Of a stretch of 64,000 bases of DNA, positions 1 through 11,004 are shown one piece after another (within the stretch, counting starts at the first letter, position 1; each line of letters begins with the position of its first letter). The position numbers and the translations under genes are program-made. This DNA is from Madurella fahalii (taxonomy: Eukaryota; Ascomycota; Sordariomycetes; Sordariales), in assembly GCA_029876055.1 (NCBI GenBank), contig CM056878.1, forward strand, positions 2,914,001-2,978,000, written 5' to 3'. The notes under the pieces are model-generated. The model ran no database searches. It saw only the letters and a list, made by a program, of their open reading frames with translations, and had not been told where the DNA came from.

Positions 1-667
1 CAATAGCAGCGGCAGCCACTGCAAGGTCGCGCAGGGTTCGACTGCCTGGTGACTTGGGCGGGTCGCCGAACTGCCACGACCCTCTTGGGATTTCCAGTTT
101 TCGAATGCCTGAGAGAGGGGCACAAGACAAAGTTGGGCAACTGCCCGCCCGGGACGATGGGGTAGGGCGCCTCGGTCCATTCCTTCTGTGTCGTGGGGAC
201 CGGCTCTTCGGAGGGCAGCTAAAGTGCTAAACAGAGCGAGGGCATAATCCCACTGGATGAATGGCATCTGAAACCTGCAGTCGCCCTGTTTAAGAGAGCG
301 TGGGGGGACACAGTCAGGAGGTAGGGGGCTCAGCTGAGTGGTGAGTCAAATAACGCTCAGGCAGGCAAAATTAACTATCGGTCTTTTCCCTCTCATCGGA
401 AACTATCGTTTGGGTTATTGGCTCCTGCTCATTCCACCCCAGCGGCGTCAGCCTTTCCGGTCAGCCGACAAAACCCAGAGCTAAAGCGGCCGCCTGTGAC
501 GCCAACGACGGACCTAGTCAACAACCGCGTCGCGGTAGATCGATGAGAGAGTCAATAAAAGACTCGCTCTCCAACGAGGTGCTTCACACGCGCCGGATAG
601 CCACGAATGCTTCGTTAAGCGCGGGGCCAACGACTCCCGCTATACATCTCTCTAAGACGGCGGGACC
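1..667. other. Intergenic, upstream of transporter gene
   Basis: No convincing coding region. A short reading frame opening at 543 overlaps the transporter start out of frame and could act as an upstream ORF if transcription begins before it, but nothing else supports that. I looked for HGATAR-type sites expected for an iron-repressed siderophore transporter and did not find a good cluster. Confidence 0.5.
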
Positions 668-2714
668 ATGGCCCACCGCGGCCATGATGACGCCCGGGCG
701 CCGCTCATCTCTCGCGTGGATGAAGCCTCCGAGTACGGCGCGGTAACGGACATCATCTCAATCACCCCCGAAAGCGATAGCGACGACGGATCCGATGTTC
801 AAGACGGCGTCCGGCGTATCGAAGCCGTTTCCCGCACCTGGTCGAAATGGGGCCTGATGGTTGCCTACATGAGGTTCGTAGACTCTGTAACGGGAATCGA
901 CCATGATTTAGGTACGACGCTAACTAAATGTCGCAGCATCTTTCTCATGGCTTTCACCGTCTCGCTCGAAGGGCAGGTCACCTACTCTCTGGCGGCCTTC
1001 GCCGTCAGCTCGTTCAACAACCACTCCTTACTATCCACCGTCTATGTCATCCAAGGCGTGGTTAATGGTCCGTAGCGAATCCGAACATTCCGCGCACCCC
1101 AGCTGACCCCGGGCAGCCGTCATCAAACCGCCCATGGCCAAGATCGCGGACGTGTTTGGGCGCCTCGAAGCCTTCTCCATCTCCGTTCTCCTGTGCATCC
1201 TAGGGTACATACAGATGGCCGCCTCACAGAATGTCCAGACATACGCGTCGGCGCAGATATTCTACTCGGCCGGCTCGACAGGCCTCCAGATCCTGCAGCA
1301 GGTTTTCATCGCCGACACGAGCAGCTTCCTCAACCGCGCTCTCTTCTCCAGCTTACCCGACAGCCCCTTCCTCGTGACGGTCTGGATCGGCCCTGCTATC
1401 GCTGCTTTTTTCTTGGCTAACTCGACCTGGCGCGTGGGCTACGCAATCTGGGCTTTCATTCTCCCCGTCGCCTTCTTCCCGTTAGCCTTGAGCTTATTCC
1501 TAAACGGCCGGAAGGCCGAGCGGATGGGCTTGCTCAACAAGAAGCGACATGGCGACCGCAGCAAGGATGACGAGCGCCCCCGTGCGACAGCAAAACGACT
1601 CTTCGACGAACTCGACGTGGTCGGCACGATTCTCCTCTCGGCCGGCCTTGCCCTGATCCTCATCCCCCTAACCCTCGTCTCCCGCTCACCCTCTGGCTGG
1701 CACGACCCCAAAATCCTCGCCATGATCCTCATCGGTGCCGTCCTCCTCATCCTCTTCCCCCTGTGGGAATCCCGCCCGCACCTTGCCCCGCACCCTTTGC
1801 TCCCGCTCCAGCTCCTCAAATCCCGCACCTTCTGCGCCGGCTGTTCTCTGGGTTTCTTTTACTTCGCCGTCTTCTACATTGCCGTCCAGCCCTATTTCTA
1901 CTCGTACCTCCTCGTCGCCCTCAATCTCCCGGTCTCTCGCGCGGGGCCGATCACGCAGACCTTCTCCTTCGCCTCCACCATCGCGGCCCTGCTAGCTTCC
2001 CTCATCATCCGCCGCCTCAAGGCGCCCCGCCCGCGGCCCTTCATCATCGCCGGCGCCGTCCTCTATGTCCTTGCCATCCTCATCCTCCTTCACACGCGCA
2101 CCCGGGCCGCCTCGGTCACTTCCTTGTTCGCCGCGCAGACGGCGTTGGGCGCCGGCGCCGGGCTGATGCACGTCGCCACGCAGCTGGTCGTGCAAGCGGC
2201 CGCCAGCGTGGAGGGCCCACGCCACCACGGCCATGCCCACGGACACGCCCACGCGCAGCAGTATGTCGGCGTCGCCACCGCTTCGTTCATGACCATGGTG
2301 CAGGTCGGCGGCGCGGTCGGGTCCGCCGTGTCGGGCGCTGTGTGGGGCAGGCTGGTGCCCTCTAAGCTGCGGGAATACCTCCCCGAGAGTGTCAAGGGCG
2401 AGGCTGAGAAGATATATGCCAGCGTGGTGGTCGCGTGCAGCTACCCGTGGGGCAGCCCCGCGCGGGAGGCGATTGCGCGGTCGTATCAGGAGACGATTAC
2501 GGTGCTGTTGTGGGTTGCACTTGTGGCGTGCGTGCCGGTGCTGGGGTTGGCGATGATGGTAGGGGACTATAGGCTTGATGGGCTTGAGGTTAGGAAGGTG
2601 GAGGATGTGGATGATGATAGGAGGCCGTCTTCGGGGAGAAAGTGGTGGTCGAAGTGGAGGTGTCAGGCTAAAGGAGGGACTACATCAGTTGTGGTGACGA
2701 GTGTGCAGGATTAG
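668..2714 (+). CDS. Siderophore-type iron transporter (MFS, SIT/ARN family)
   Basis: Predicted 644-aa, multi-pass major facilitator protein of the fungal siderophore:H+ symporter group, which imports Fe(III)-siderophores across the plasma or vesicle membrane. Three exons fit: 668-873, 937-1067 and 1117-2714. Splicing joins VVN to AVIKPPMAKIADVFGR, the typical loop 2-3 motif of this group. Further family marks are FIADTSSFLNRALFSSLPDSPF and the downstream WRVGYAIW segment. The N-terminus (about 65 residues) is hydrophilic and acidic, followed by about 14 membrane segments and a basic C-tail. Introns are 63 and 49 nt; the first uses a GTTCGT donor. A His-rich insertion (HHGHAHGHAHAQQ, about residues 482-494) sits in a loop before the last segments and is not usual for the family. 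The substrate cannot be told from sequence. The fold is certain, the SIT assignment strong. Confidence 0.85.
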
Positions 2715-2794
2715 ATGGACAGGGGTTAATAGACCATAGAGAGCGTGATGCGCTGTTTGCATGATACCCTGGATAGGCTGGTTTGCATTCATAG

Positions 2795-2821
2795 TATATA
2801 TATATATATATATATATATAT
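2795..2821. repeat. (TA)n microsatellite
   Basis: Uninterrupted TA dinucleotide run of 27 nt between the convergent 3' ends of the transporter and the oxidoreductase gene. The convergent gap is only about 200 nt, so the run probably lies in one or both 3' UTRs. Confidence 0.95.
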
Positions 2822-2915
2822 CTCGTACATTCCATAGAACGTAAGTAGGTTGGACTCGCAGCCCATAGCCATTTCCCGGAATTTAGAGAGCCTAACTCTG
2901 CCCTCTCGACACCAT

Positions 2916-4437
2916 TTACGGCTCCAAACGCTTCGTCTCGAAATGGAATCCGGCACGATCCAGCCGGTCGATGAATGGCTGACCGAGACAAGCGGGGGTA
3001 TACACGCCCCCATCGAGCTTGACGTCCTCCTGCAACAGCGTAGCAGCAGCTTCGGCGAGGAGAATGCCCGTTACTGTTCCCCCAGTCAGCCTCCAAACCT
3101 GTCCAACTCTCAAGAGACGCCAAAAGACGCCAAAAAAGGAAGAACGAGAACCGAAAATAAAGAAATACAGAAACTTACGGTAATAAAAACTGCCCCTAAA
3201 CCAAGCCCTACAAAAAGCCTTCTCTCCCTTGTCGTCGTCCGCCCTCCCGACGCCGCGGTACTCAATCTCGTCCCCCTTGGCCGTCTCCGGATCCGGGCCT
3301 TCCCCCGCCGGATGCCCCCACGTCTCCAGCACCACCCGCCTCAGCCACAGCGGCATCACCATCACAAGGCCCAGCAGCGCGATGCCGACGTGCAGGCCGA
3401 CCCCGGTCAGCCAGTTCCGCGGCTTCATGTACTCGCGGAACGAGAAGCGCGGGCCGTACGCCTGCTCCCGCCTCGGCGGCGGGAGGGTGGCCAGCAGGCC
3501 CCAGGTGCGCTGCACGATGGCCGCGTCGGTGGACCCGGCGAGCGAGGTGGTCAGGAGGCCCAGGGACGGGACCGTCACCAGCCCCGTCAGGCGGGTCAGC
3601 AGGGAGGGCTTGGGAGGCCGGGATTGCGGGGAAGGCGGGTTGGGGAGCGGGGAGAGCGCGTAGGGCTTGTAGGCGGCGCGCACGTCGGACAGGGAGAAGT
3701 TGTCCAGCAGGGTGAAGAAGGTTGTGAAGGTGCCTCCCGAGGGGGCGGATCTGGGGATCGGGGGACTCGTTGGTTAGCAATAATGGGATGTGTGGGTTGG
3801 AGGGAGAAGAGGGAGCGGGGAAGGGGAAAAACGGACTTGAACTTGTGGATTGACACGGTCACGTCCCGGGTGTGGGCGGAAAACTCGGAGCGGATGAAGG
3901 ATGCTAGCGACCAGGTGACGAGGTCCGCCGGCGCCGATTCGATGCCGATTTGCGGGAACATGGCGGCGCCACTGGCTTTGGCTGCGGCCTCGTACTTTTT
4001 GAGCATCTTGGCCACGAAAGGCACCTCGCCGGTGACATCGAGATAGTGTGTGCCATTCTCGGCGCAGGCCTTGAAGGCGTGCTCACCTAGCTTGCCGTAG
4101 GGCCCCACGGTGGTGATGAGGATGAAGGTCTTCTTGGCGAGGCTCGCGAGATCGCTGTCGTCCAGGCTGCAGATCTCGATCCCGGGCTGCACACGATCTG
4201 CGTTCAGTTTCTTGCACTCGGCCACTACACCCTCCAGCTTTGCCTGCGAGCGGCCAGCCACTGCCCACTTCAGGTCGGTAGGCAGATGAGTGGTGATGTA
4301 TTGAGCGGTGTATTTCCCAGTGTAGCCTGGCGTTCAATCAGCCTTGTTTTGAGTGGCGAAAGCTGACTAGTCAGTCGCTCACCTGTGGCACCAAACACTA
4401 CCAAGTCGTATTGACGGCCATGTTGCTTGGGTGGCAT
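2916..4437 (-). CDS. Saccharopine dehydrogenase-like oxidoreductase
   Basis: Predicted 435-aa protein of the saccharopine dehydrogenase-like (trans-acting enoyl reductase-like) family. Four exons fit in frame: 4437-4383, 4326-3837, 3750-3179 and 3106-2916. The N-terminus holds a Rossmann nucleotide-binding loop; intron 1 splits it and splicing restores VVFGATGYTGKY (GATGYTG from residue 16). Downstream are the family motifs AGRSQAKLE, TTVGPYGKLGE, GTHYLDVTGE and GIESAPADL. A hydrophobic stretch (LHVGIALLGLVMVMPLW) resembles the membrane-associated segment of eukaryotic members, found on lipid droplets or mitochondria. The family's substrate is unsettled; it is not the lysine-pathway enzyme itself. 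The last acceptor is the least certain: an acceptor at 3107 keeps the frame, a better-looking one 8 nt downstream does not. I chose the ATG at 4437 because the Rossmann strand follows directly. Confidence 0.85.
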
Positions 4438-5178
4438 GGTGGCTTGAGCCTCCAAAGGTGAGCCGTATGTGTTCGTTGACGGCTTTAACGCTATTCTCGG
4501 TTCAGGGCGCAGCTGGCAGTGATAGCAAATGGAGTCACACACTTGTACGATCTAGAGGACACAGCTGGTAATGGGGGAGTCGGGGAAGTAGAAATATCTC
4601 GTGTAGAAGATCATGAAGATTCAGATGTCAAATATTCCAATTTTAGTTTTTGAAGCACAGGAAGAATGGCGGCAATCGCCGTCATGGAGACCCGCTGTGC
4701 CTAATCAACTGCATCATCAAGGATCGAATGACATGCTGATGACCACGGAATCGACAAAGATGCAAAGACATGGTCCTGCGGTCTTGCTTTCGACTTGGGC
4801 CAGAACAGGAAGGCATCGCCGAAACTGGCGGGAGGTGGACCAATGTGTGTGATCTTTGCACCGGTGATGCGTCCGAAACTTTGTTAGAGCCCGCCAGTAG
4901 CGAGCGGCTCCCGGCAGGCAATGGAAATGGACGGGAGCTGCTGTCCAGGGCAGAACCCGACCCCGGGCGAAAACCCCACAAAGTCGTTGGGGTGATGCCC
5001 CGCCCCGCTTTTCTGGCAATTCCTCGGGAAAACGGTTCTGCCACATCCCGCTTCCCTTTGCAGGGCCCCTGCCGCACACCAGAAAATTGCGCTGCACATT
5101 TATCAAAATCGTCGTCGCCCGCCAACGCCCAGCGATTCGTCTTTGGAGATCACGTCCAGCACCTAAGAACCAGACAAG
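4438..5178. other. Divergent promoter region
   Basis: 741 nt between the start codons of the oxidoreductase (-) and eL43 (+) genes, so it must carry both promoters. No coding segment. The last 100 nt before the eL43 start are rich in short pyrimidine blocks, as in many fungal ribosomal protein promoters; I could not assign a named element. Confidence 0.6.
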
Positions 5179-6297
5179 ATGTCCAAGCGCACGAAGAAGG
5201 TCGGCATCTCCGGCAAGGTAAGTAAACGAAAGAAATGCCAAGTTTTCCCCCTAAAGTACGTTTGGACGGTCGGTTGACGCTTGAAAATAGTACGGCACAA
5301 GGTACGAAGACCACATTTTCTAGAATTTGAATCCCCACCGCACGACTCGACGGCAACACGGCGCCAATTCTCGATCCGATGGTCCAGACAGTTTTGGCCG
5401 TTGCGCAAACTGTCAGACATGGGCGTTGCGGGCAATTCCCCAAGTGGAGGATTTGGCATGACCTAAGAGGCAGCGCTGTGCAAGACGGCAACATTGCAAT
5501 GGGATCTGTCGGCTGGAGACTGCCGGGATGGGAGAGGCAAGAGCTGTCAAGGGGATTTCTGCCTTACCGGTCTGCGGGGCTGCTCTTGTGATAGAGCTCT
5601 GTGCCTCACCCCTCTCCCGCTCAAGGCTTCGCAGTTGACTGGAATCGCTGTCGATTGGGATGACTCGTCGAGTGGTTACGCGCTATGGAGAACTGGGCTT
5701 GGTGCTGACTACAAACTCAGATACGGTGCTTCGCTCCGTAAGCTGGTCAAGAGTAAGTCGAACCTAGCTCACGCGGGTGTCAACAGTACTGACTATTTCG
5801 CAGAGCAGGAAGTTTCCCAGCACGCCAGGTACACTTGCAGTACGTATCTCACATCTAGCAACAATCGTTTACGGAACTTGTGCATCAATCCGATCAGAAC
5901 CGGTTTTACTGACATCTGACTTCGCATAGCATTCTGCGGCAAGGGTGAGTGAGAATGCTCGTACGTCTCCAGTGCCTTAGCTAACCTAATGGTAGACTCT
6001 GTGCGGCGTACGGCTGTTGGTATCTGGGTATGTGCCTCATATCGGCTGATATCGAACTCCCGTTCTTCCAGTGCTCGGGAGTGGTTCAACATCGCTGGGC
6101 TTGACTGACTCGATTCTGACAGTCCTGCAAGTCTTGCAAGAAGACCATGGCTGGTGGTGCTTACACGGTCGCGTGAGTCAACCTCTAGGCGGTTCCCCAC
6201 ACCAGCTGCGGGCGAGTCTAACTGTTAATCTAGGACCCCTGCTGCTGCCGCTATGCGGTCAACTCTCCGGAGACTTCGCGAGATCACCGAGGTTTAG
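5179..6297 (+). CDS. RPL43: 60S ribosomal protein eL43 (L37ae)
   Basis: Cytosolic large-subunit ribosomal protein, 92 aa, the exact family length. Eight exons fit with seven introns: 5179-5217, 5291-5301, 5721-5752, 5804-5839, 5930-5944, 5996-6027, 6123-6172 and 6234-6297; coding total is 279 nt. The product starts MSKRTKKVGISGKYGTRYG and carries the C4 zinc site C39-x2-C42-x14-C57-x2-C60, then GGAYTV and RSTLRRLRE, all standard for eL43. Exon 2 is only 11 nt (KYGTR) and exon 5 only 15 nt (TFCGK). Every donor is GT and every acceptor AG, and each junction gives the family residue, so I trust the model. Intron 2 is 419 nt, the others 51-93 nt. Spliced coding sequence is only a quarter of the gene span. 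Confidence 0.96.
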
Positions 6298-8014
6298 AGG
6301 GGAGGGGATGTGCATGTTTTGGCTTTCGGGTTTGGTGTCATGGAAAAGGACAACGGAGGCTCTGCAATACACTTTCAGCCGTGGGTTACGGCGGGTCGAT
6401 CAATGAGAATTCTTTGAGCAACAACGAGTCCACGGTCTCGTGTCACGATGTCACATACATGATATGGACGGGAAGCAAACCGGCTGTTCGCTTCCTGATT
6501 ACGGCGATGGTCTGAGAGCGGCCATCGCGCTCGCCGGATATTTTAGAGCTCGCCGGTTATCTAATGGCCATGACATGTTTGATTGGTCACACCTCCGGTC
6601 GCCCATTGATGCGCTTTCGGTGAGTCGGTCGATGACGACGAAGCGCCGTCCCCACCTGGAGCACCTTCTTTTGCTGTGCCACGCCACGTCACGGCACAAT
6701 TGCCCCATGGCTATTCACAGCCCACTAGGTTAGTCGTCTCTTCATTGCTGGGTTCAGATGTGTGTTTGCTACACCTGTGACATTCAGCAGATTCCGCTGC
6801 GAGCCGGTTTCGCTGTGCCCAGGGAACGCAGCCGATGCTTGACGGAGACTTGCTTCGAGTGGCGTATATCGGGTAGCCGTCGAGTCCATGCCACAGAATT
6901 GACGATGCCGACGTTCACAGCCTCACAGCTGCGACTACGCAGCATGTTAACAATATACGTGAGCCGTGAGAAACCAGTGCGGATGACGGAATCAGATGGC
7001 CAGTGGCCGCTTGGCAAGCGGGAACTGTCTCAAAGCTTCCGCCTGTCCACCCCTGATCTGGATGAAGTGAGGGGCATAATTGAATTCCCGGACAAGGGCA
7101 CCTAATTATGGGAAGTTGGAAATGCCCGTTACGCTAATGGGTAATTAAATCCTACACCCCAGTCTACAGACAGCAGTTCAGTAGGGAGAGTCCAGTCGAC
7201 TGTAAGCTTAACTAAGGTTAACGTAGGTACCTAATGTTGCTGGGCTTAGTTACAAGCTGGCCGGGCGGTACGGAGTAATGTGCCGGTTGGCTGACGATGC
7301 ATTGAGAGAGCCAACCGCGGGCCTCCGGGAAAGCTTAGTCACCTGGGCAGGCAGATGGATCTGGCACGTGTGAATTATCGGTGGCTGTTATTTATTAACC
7401 TTGGATGGGGCACGATGAGAATCAACTCAATTCTCTTGCAATTCGATGACAGAGACATCATTTCTACCCTGACGACTCGATTTGTTCTATCCGTGCTGCC
7501 CAGTTGGCTCTGTCCTGCCACATCCCACCCCACCTTCTCCCCAGTCAGCTGTCCTCGGAATTGCTTCCCAAGGCTCTTTGGGGGCGTTAAGACCAGTGTA
7601 ACCCTGGGCCAATCGTGGGAGCGTTGATTGGCTGGCTGTCGACGCAAAAAGGGCACCTCTCTGGCTGGCTTCTTTCTTCCTTTCTCTCAACTTTTTCCCC
7701 CAGAGCGCCGAGCGGTCCACTTCCCGCCGTCTTGCAGTGTCCCTCGCGCACACAGCCCCCAGCCACCGCCCACCTTAGCGCTCTGACCTGCTGTCTCGCC
7801 TACCCAAACCCACTGCAGCCGACTTACATACAGGCGTAACACACCCAGGCAGCGCCCTCGACCGTCAGAACAACACCGGGGCGCGCAACAAACACAATCT
7901 ACCCTGGAACGGCCGATTCGTGAACTCAAACTCAAATTCTCGACATAACTTACATGCGTCCTCGGCGTCGGAATCTGCTTGGAAATCGGATTTTGGCTCA
8001 GCCCGCAATCCGCC
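6298..8014. other. Intergenic, 1.7 kb
   Basis: No supported gene; the open frames here are short and lack family resemblance. A CCAAT box (7609-7613) and an inverted one (7627-7631) lie 14 nt apart, about 390 nt upstream of the RING-PHD start, and could bind a CCAAT complex. The 200 nt before that start are C-rich, as in a fungal 5' UTR. Confidence 0.5.
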
Positions 8015-9968
8015 ATGGCTGACCAGTGCATTATCTGTCTGGAGCCCCTGGACGTCGAAACCAACACAACCCCGCTGGGCCCTGCAGTGCAGGAGCTCGT
8101 CGAAGAACTCAAGAGTCAGCACAAACGCCTCGCCATTGAAGACCCGGATGCACTTGCCGAAATAAACCAAAAGCACGCGTCGGCACCCATCGATCACGAC
8201 CACATAGCCACAATACATGTTTGCGGCCACACGCTGCATGACGGTTGTCTGCGGGAATGGAGCGACAAGGCAAACAGCTGTCCCATTTGCCGCCAGACCT
8301 TCCACCTTGTTACAGTTTACGAAAAAGTGGGAGGTGAGTTTTGCCACCCTAACCACCCGGGCCCTTTTCACCGGGTTTGAGCTAACGCGGTCGCTTCTTG
8401 CAGGCAAGTACTTGTTGACCCGCCGAGTCGAGGACAAGAAGCAGGTACCCGAGTTTGACCCGCGGGCATTGGCCGATGAGACTGCTCAAGAGCCAGAGCT
8501 GCCGCTCAACCCTTGTCCCGTGTGCAACTCGGCCGACCACGAAGAGGTCCTTCTCCTTTGCGATGGATGCGATTCTGCATACCACACGTACTGCATCGGG
8601 CTCGACAGCGTCCCGGCTGGACCTTGGTTCTGCATGGAGTGTGTCCACGCCTTTGGCCCGGAGTTGTCACTCCAACCCGATAACGCGGACGGCCAAGATG
8701 GCGTCCTGCGTCAGCGGTACTACTTCCCGCGCACGCAGGCCAGCATCCGGCGTGCCATGCAACGGGATCGATCGGACGAGTGGCACGGCGCCTGGGGCAG
8801 AATTACGGGCCGAGTCTGGGATGCACTCGAACTGGACCTCGATTACCAGGACGACGAGGACTCGGCCGTCTTTGAGGGCCTGCGCCGGTCGCGGCAGTTA
8901 CGCGAGCGGGAACGACTGGAGCACGAGCGATGGCAGCAACGTCTAAACATAGCTAGCCGCATGGGTGCACGGGACGTATTTGTGAACAGCATACCCAGAG
9001 TCGTGGTTCTCCCCGAGATTGAGCCTGCGCAGTCGTCAGAGGAACAGCTTGCCTGGGGCGCTTTGGAAAAGGCGAGGGGTGAGGAGGACCGCAAGCGAAG
9101 GGCGCCATCGCCCGACCCACAGGAGGAACCACACCACGAGCCCGAACGGAAGTTGAAGCGACCGCGAACCAGACGGTTGCCGACCCAACCTTGCGAGGCG
9201 TCGTCTGCCATTAGGGATCCGGGCCCATCAGATCGTCAAGACCAGGAACGTTCGCCACCGAGGCCGAGGCCGTCAAGACCAGCCGAGGAGGCACCTTCCT
9301 TCCTGTCCTCGCTGCTCAAGGAGGTGGAGAATAGCACGCCGTCCGACGAGGAGCGCCTTAGAAATATCTACGTCCCTCTCGCCAATAACGAAATCTCACC
9401 CGTCACATCGCCGTCGCCCAGCCACGGGTCGACCACGCCTCTGAGCTCACACATCGAGCCAAGATACCTTCGGATAAATATACCATATTCGCCAACGAGA
9501 GGATCGTCGCCCACTTCAACAAAGCACTCCAGATCATCATCACCAAACCGGCAGGCGGAAAAGGGGGATCTCTCTTCCCCAGAGAACAGCGACTCGGAAG
9601 CCCGGGGTCGCAGCCGTCACCATCACCATCACCATCGTCATCACGGTGCATTGGAACTCCGTCAGCCGCAGCCTCGGCGGACCCCGCATGCGGTGTTGCA
9701 GAGGTCACAGCACACATCTCCTGCACGAAGCCCGTTGTCGTACGAGATGAAGCAAAGCATCAACAAGATCGTGCGGACCGCGCTGACGCCCCATTGGCGC
9801 TCGAGCCAGTTAACAGCGGAGCAATACGAAACCATCAACCGCGACATTTCCCGGAAGATTTACGAAGAAGTCAAGGACCCAGCGACGGTCAATGAAGATA
9901 CGAAGCAGGGTTGGGAAAGGATCGCATCGCAGGAGGTTGCGCGCGCGGTCGCGTCTCTGAAAGCTTGA
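8015..9968 (+). CDS. RING and PHD finger protein
   Basis: Predicted 627-aa nuclear protein, likely a RING E3 ligase that reads chromatin. Two exons, 8015-8333 and 8404-9968, joined by a 70-nt intron just after the RING. The RING runs from C5-x2-C8 (CIICLEPLD) through HVCGHTLHDGC to CPICRQ near residues 93-98. The PHD finger spans about 144-187 (CPVCNSADHEE...CDGCDSAYHTYC...WFCMEC). The centre is charged and Ser/Arg/Pro-rich with a natural histidine run (HHHHHHRHH). The last 75 residues form a separate conserved block (SYEMKQSINKIVRTALTPHW...). The RING-then-PHD order is that of S. pombe C126.07c and animal PHRF1. An in-frame ATG exists 36 nt upstream; I chose 8015 because the RING follows directly and the context (GCCATGG) is good. 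Confidence 0.9.
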
Positions 9969-11004
9969 GCTTAGAGCCGCGACCGGTACATTTTGTACAA
10001 TACTTTGACCAAGGGTAAACAGCACCGCGGCACGATGATGAATGAGTATGGAATGACCGGCATGATGGACCCGACGATGGGCGAGTTTCTTTTCCTTCCC
10101 TCGGGAGTAGTTAACTACCACATAGCGGGGCGCTTCAACGACCCGGACAACCGACTGGATCTGTTCAGGCAGGGCGGGCAATCGAGATCTGAATATGGTT
10201 AGGGTACTTCCCCCGGTGGGACATGATCTGGATGGAATGGATGGGATTGTGGTAATAAGGGGGATGGTGTTCTGTATTTTGTCTTGTCGCATCCCAACAA
10301 CTGGCGCACCGTCCAAGGCAAGGATGGGGATTGAACGTTTGAATCTTAGCTTTATATCTTTATTAGCGGGAACTGTATGCATGTGGACAGGCGCAGGTGG
10401 TGTCTTGTGGGGTTTGGCGTTAGAGGGACGAGGCGCTCGCCAAGTTTCCATGAGATTGAGTGTACATACTACGTATATTGTACAATACTGGGCACAATCC
10501 TCGAATGGGGCGGTGGAGGGTGCCTGGGGGAAGCATTGCATTGTTGAGAATTCAAGTGTCGAATCAACGAAGGATTGGATGTGTTGTTAGCTGACTCGTG
10601 CTTGATGCTGTGCCAGCACCGTCCGCTATGGAACGAGCCAGGCTTGGAAAAATACCTTAGTCCACGAGATTCATCATGATACTCCGCACGCAGCGTGGGG
10701 GATCAAGTGTCGCAGTCTAGAAGGCGGTCACACAATGTACAGGGGACACGTATTGAGAGAGAACTGTCAACTATCACGAAGTTGGATACGGGACTCGGTA
10801 TAAAACGTGCTTCATAAGGCCGTCATCTCTGTCGATCCTGGAACTTGCTTCCACCGCTCACCAACGCAGCGTCTATTCGAATACTACAATCACATCAGCC
10901 GGGTACTGTAGTGCAGACACGTACGTGCATCTTGCAACTATCGCAACGGTAACGGCAGCCCAGGGCACACTTGGATACGAGGGGAATCACGGCGCCTCCG
11001 TAAC
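9969..11004. other. 3' region with PUF-type motifs, then intergenic
   Basis: No gene seen. TTGTACAATACT occurs twice, at about 9994-10005 and 10478-10489, and TGTACATA lies at 10461-10468. As RNA these match UGUANANUA and UGUANAUA, the consensus targets of Pumilio (PUF) proteins. The first copy is 26 nt past the RING-PHD stop codon, so it must lie in that gene's 3' UTR; the others do so only if the UTR exceeds 500 nt. Confidence 0.45.

Noticed and set aside
2850..4046. 398-codon plus-strand open frame
   Set aside because: Antisense to the saccharopine dehydrogenase-like gene; content is low-complexity and its frame follows the GC-rich third positions of the real gene.
9620..9650. His-run in the RING-PHD protein as a cloning tag
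   Set aside because: It is encoded inside a long natural frame with mixed CAC/CAT codons and flanking fungal sequence; no vector sequence nearby.
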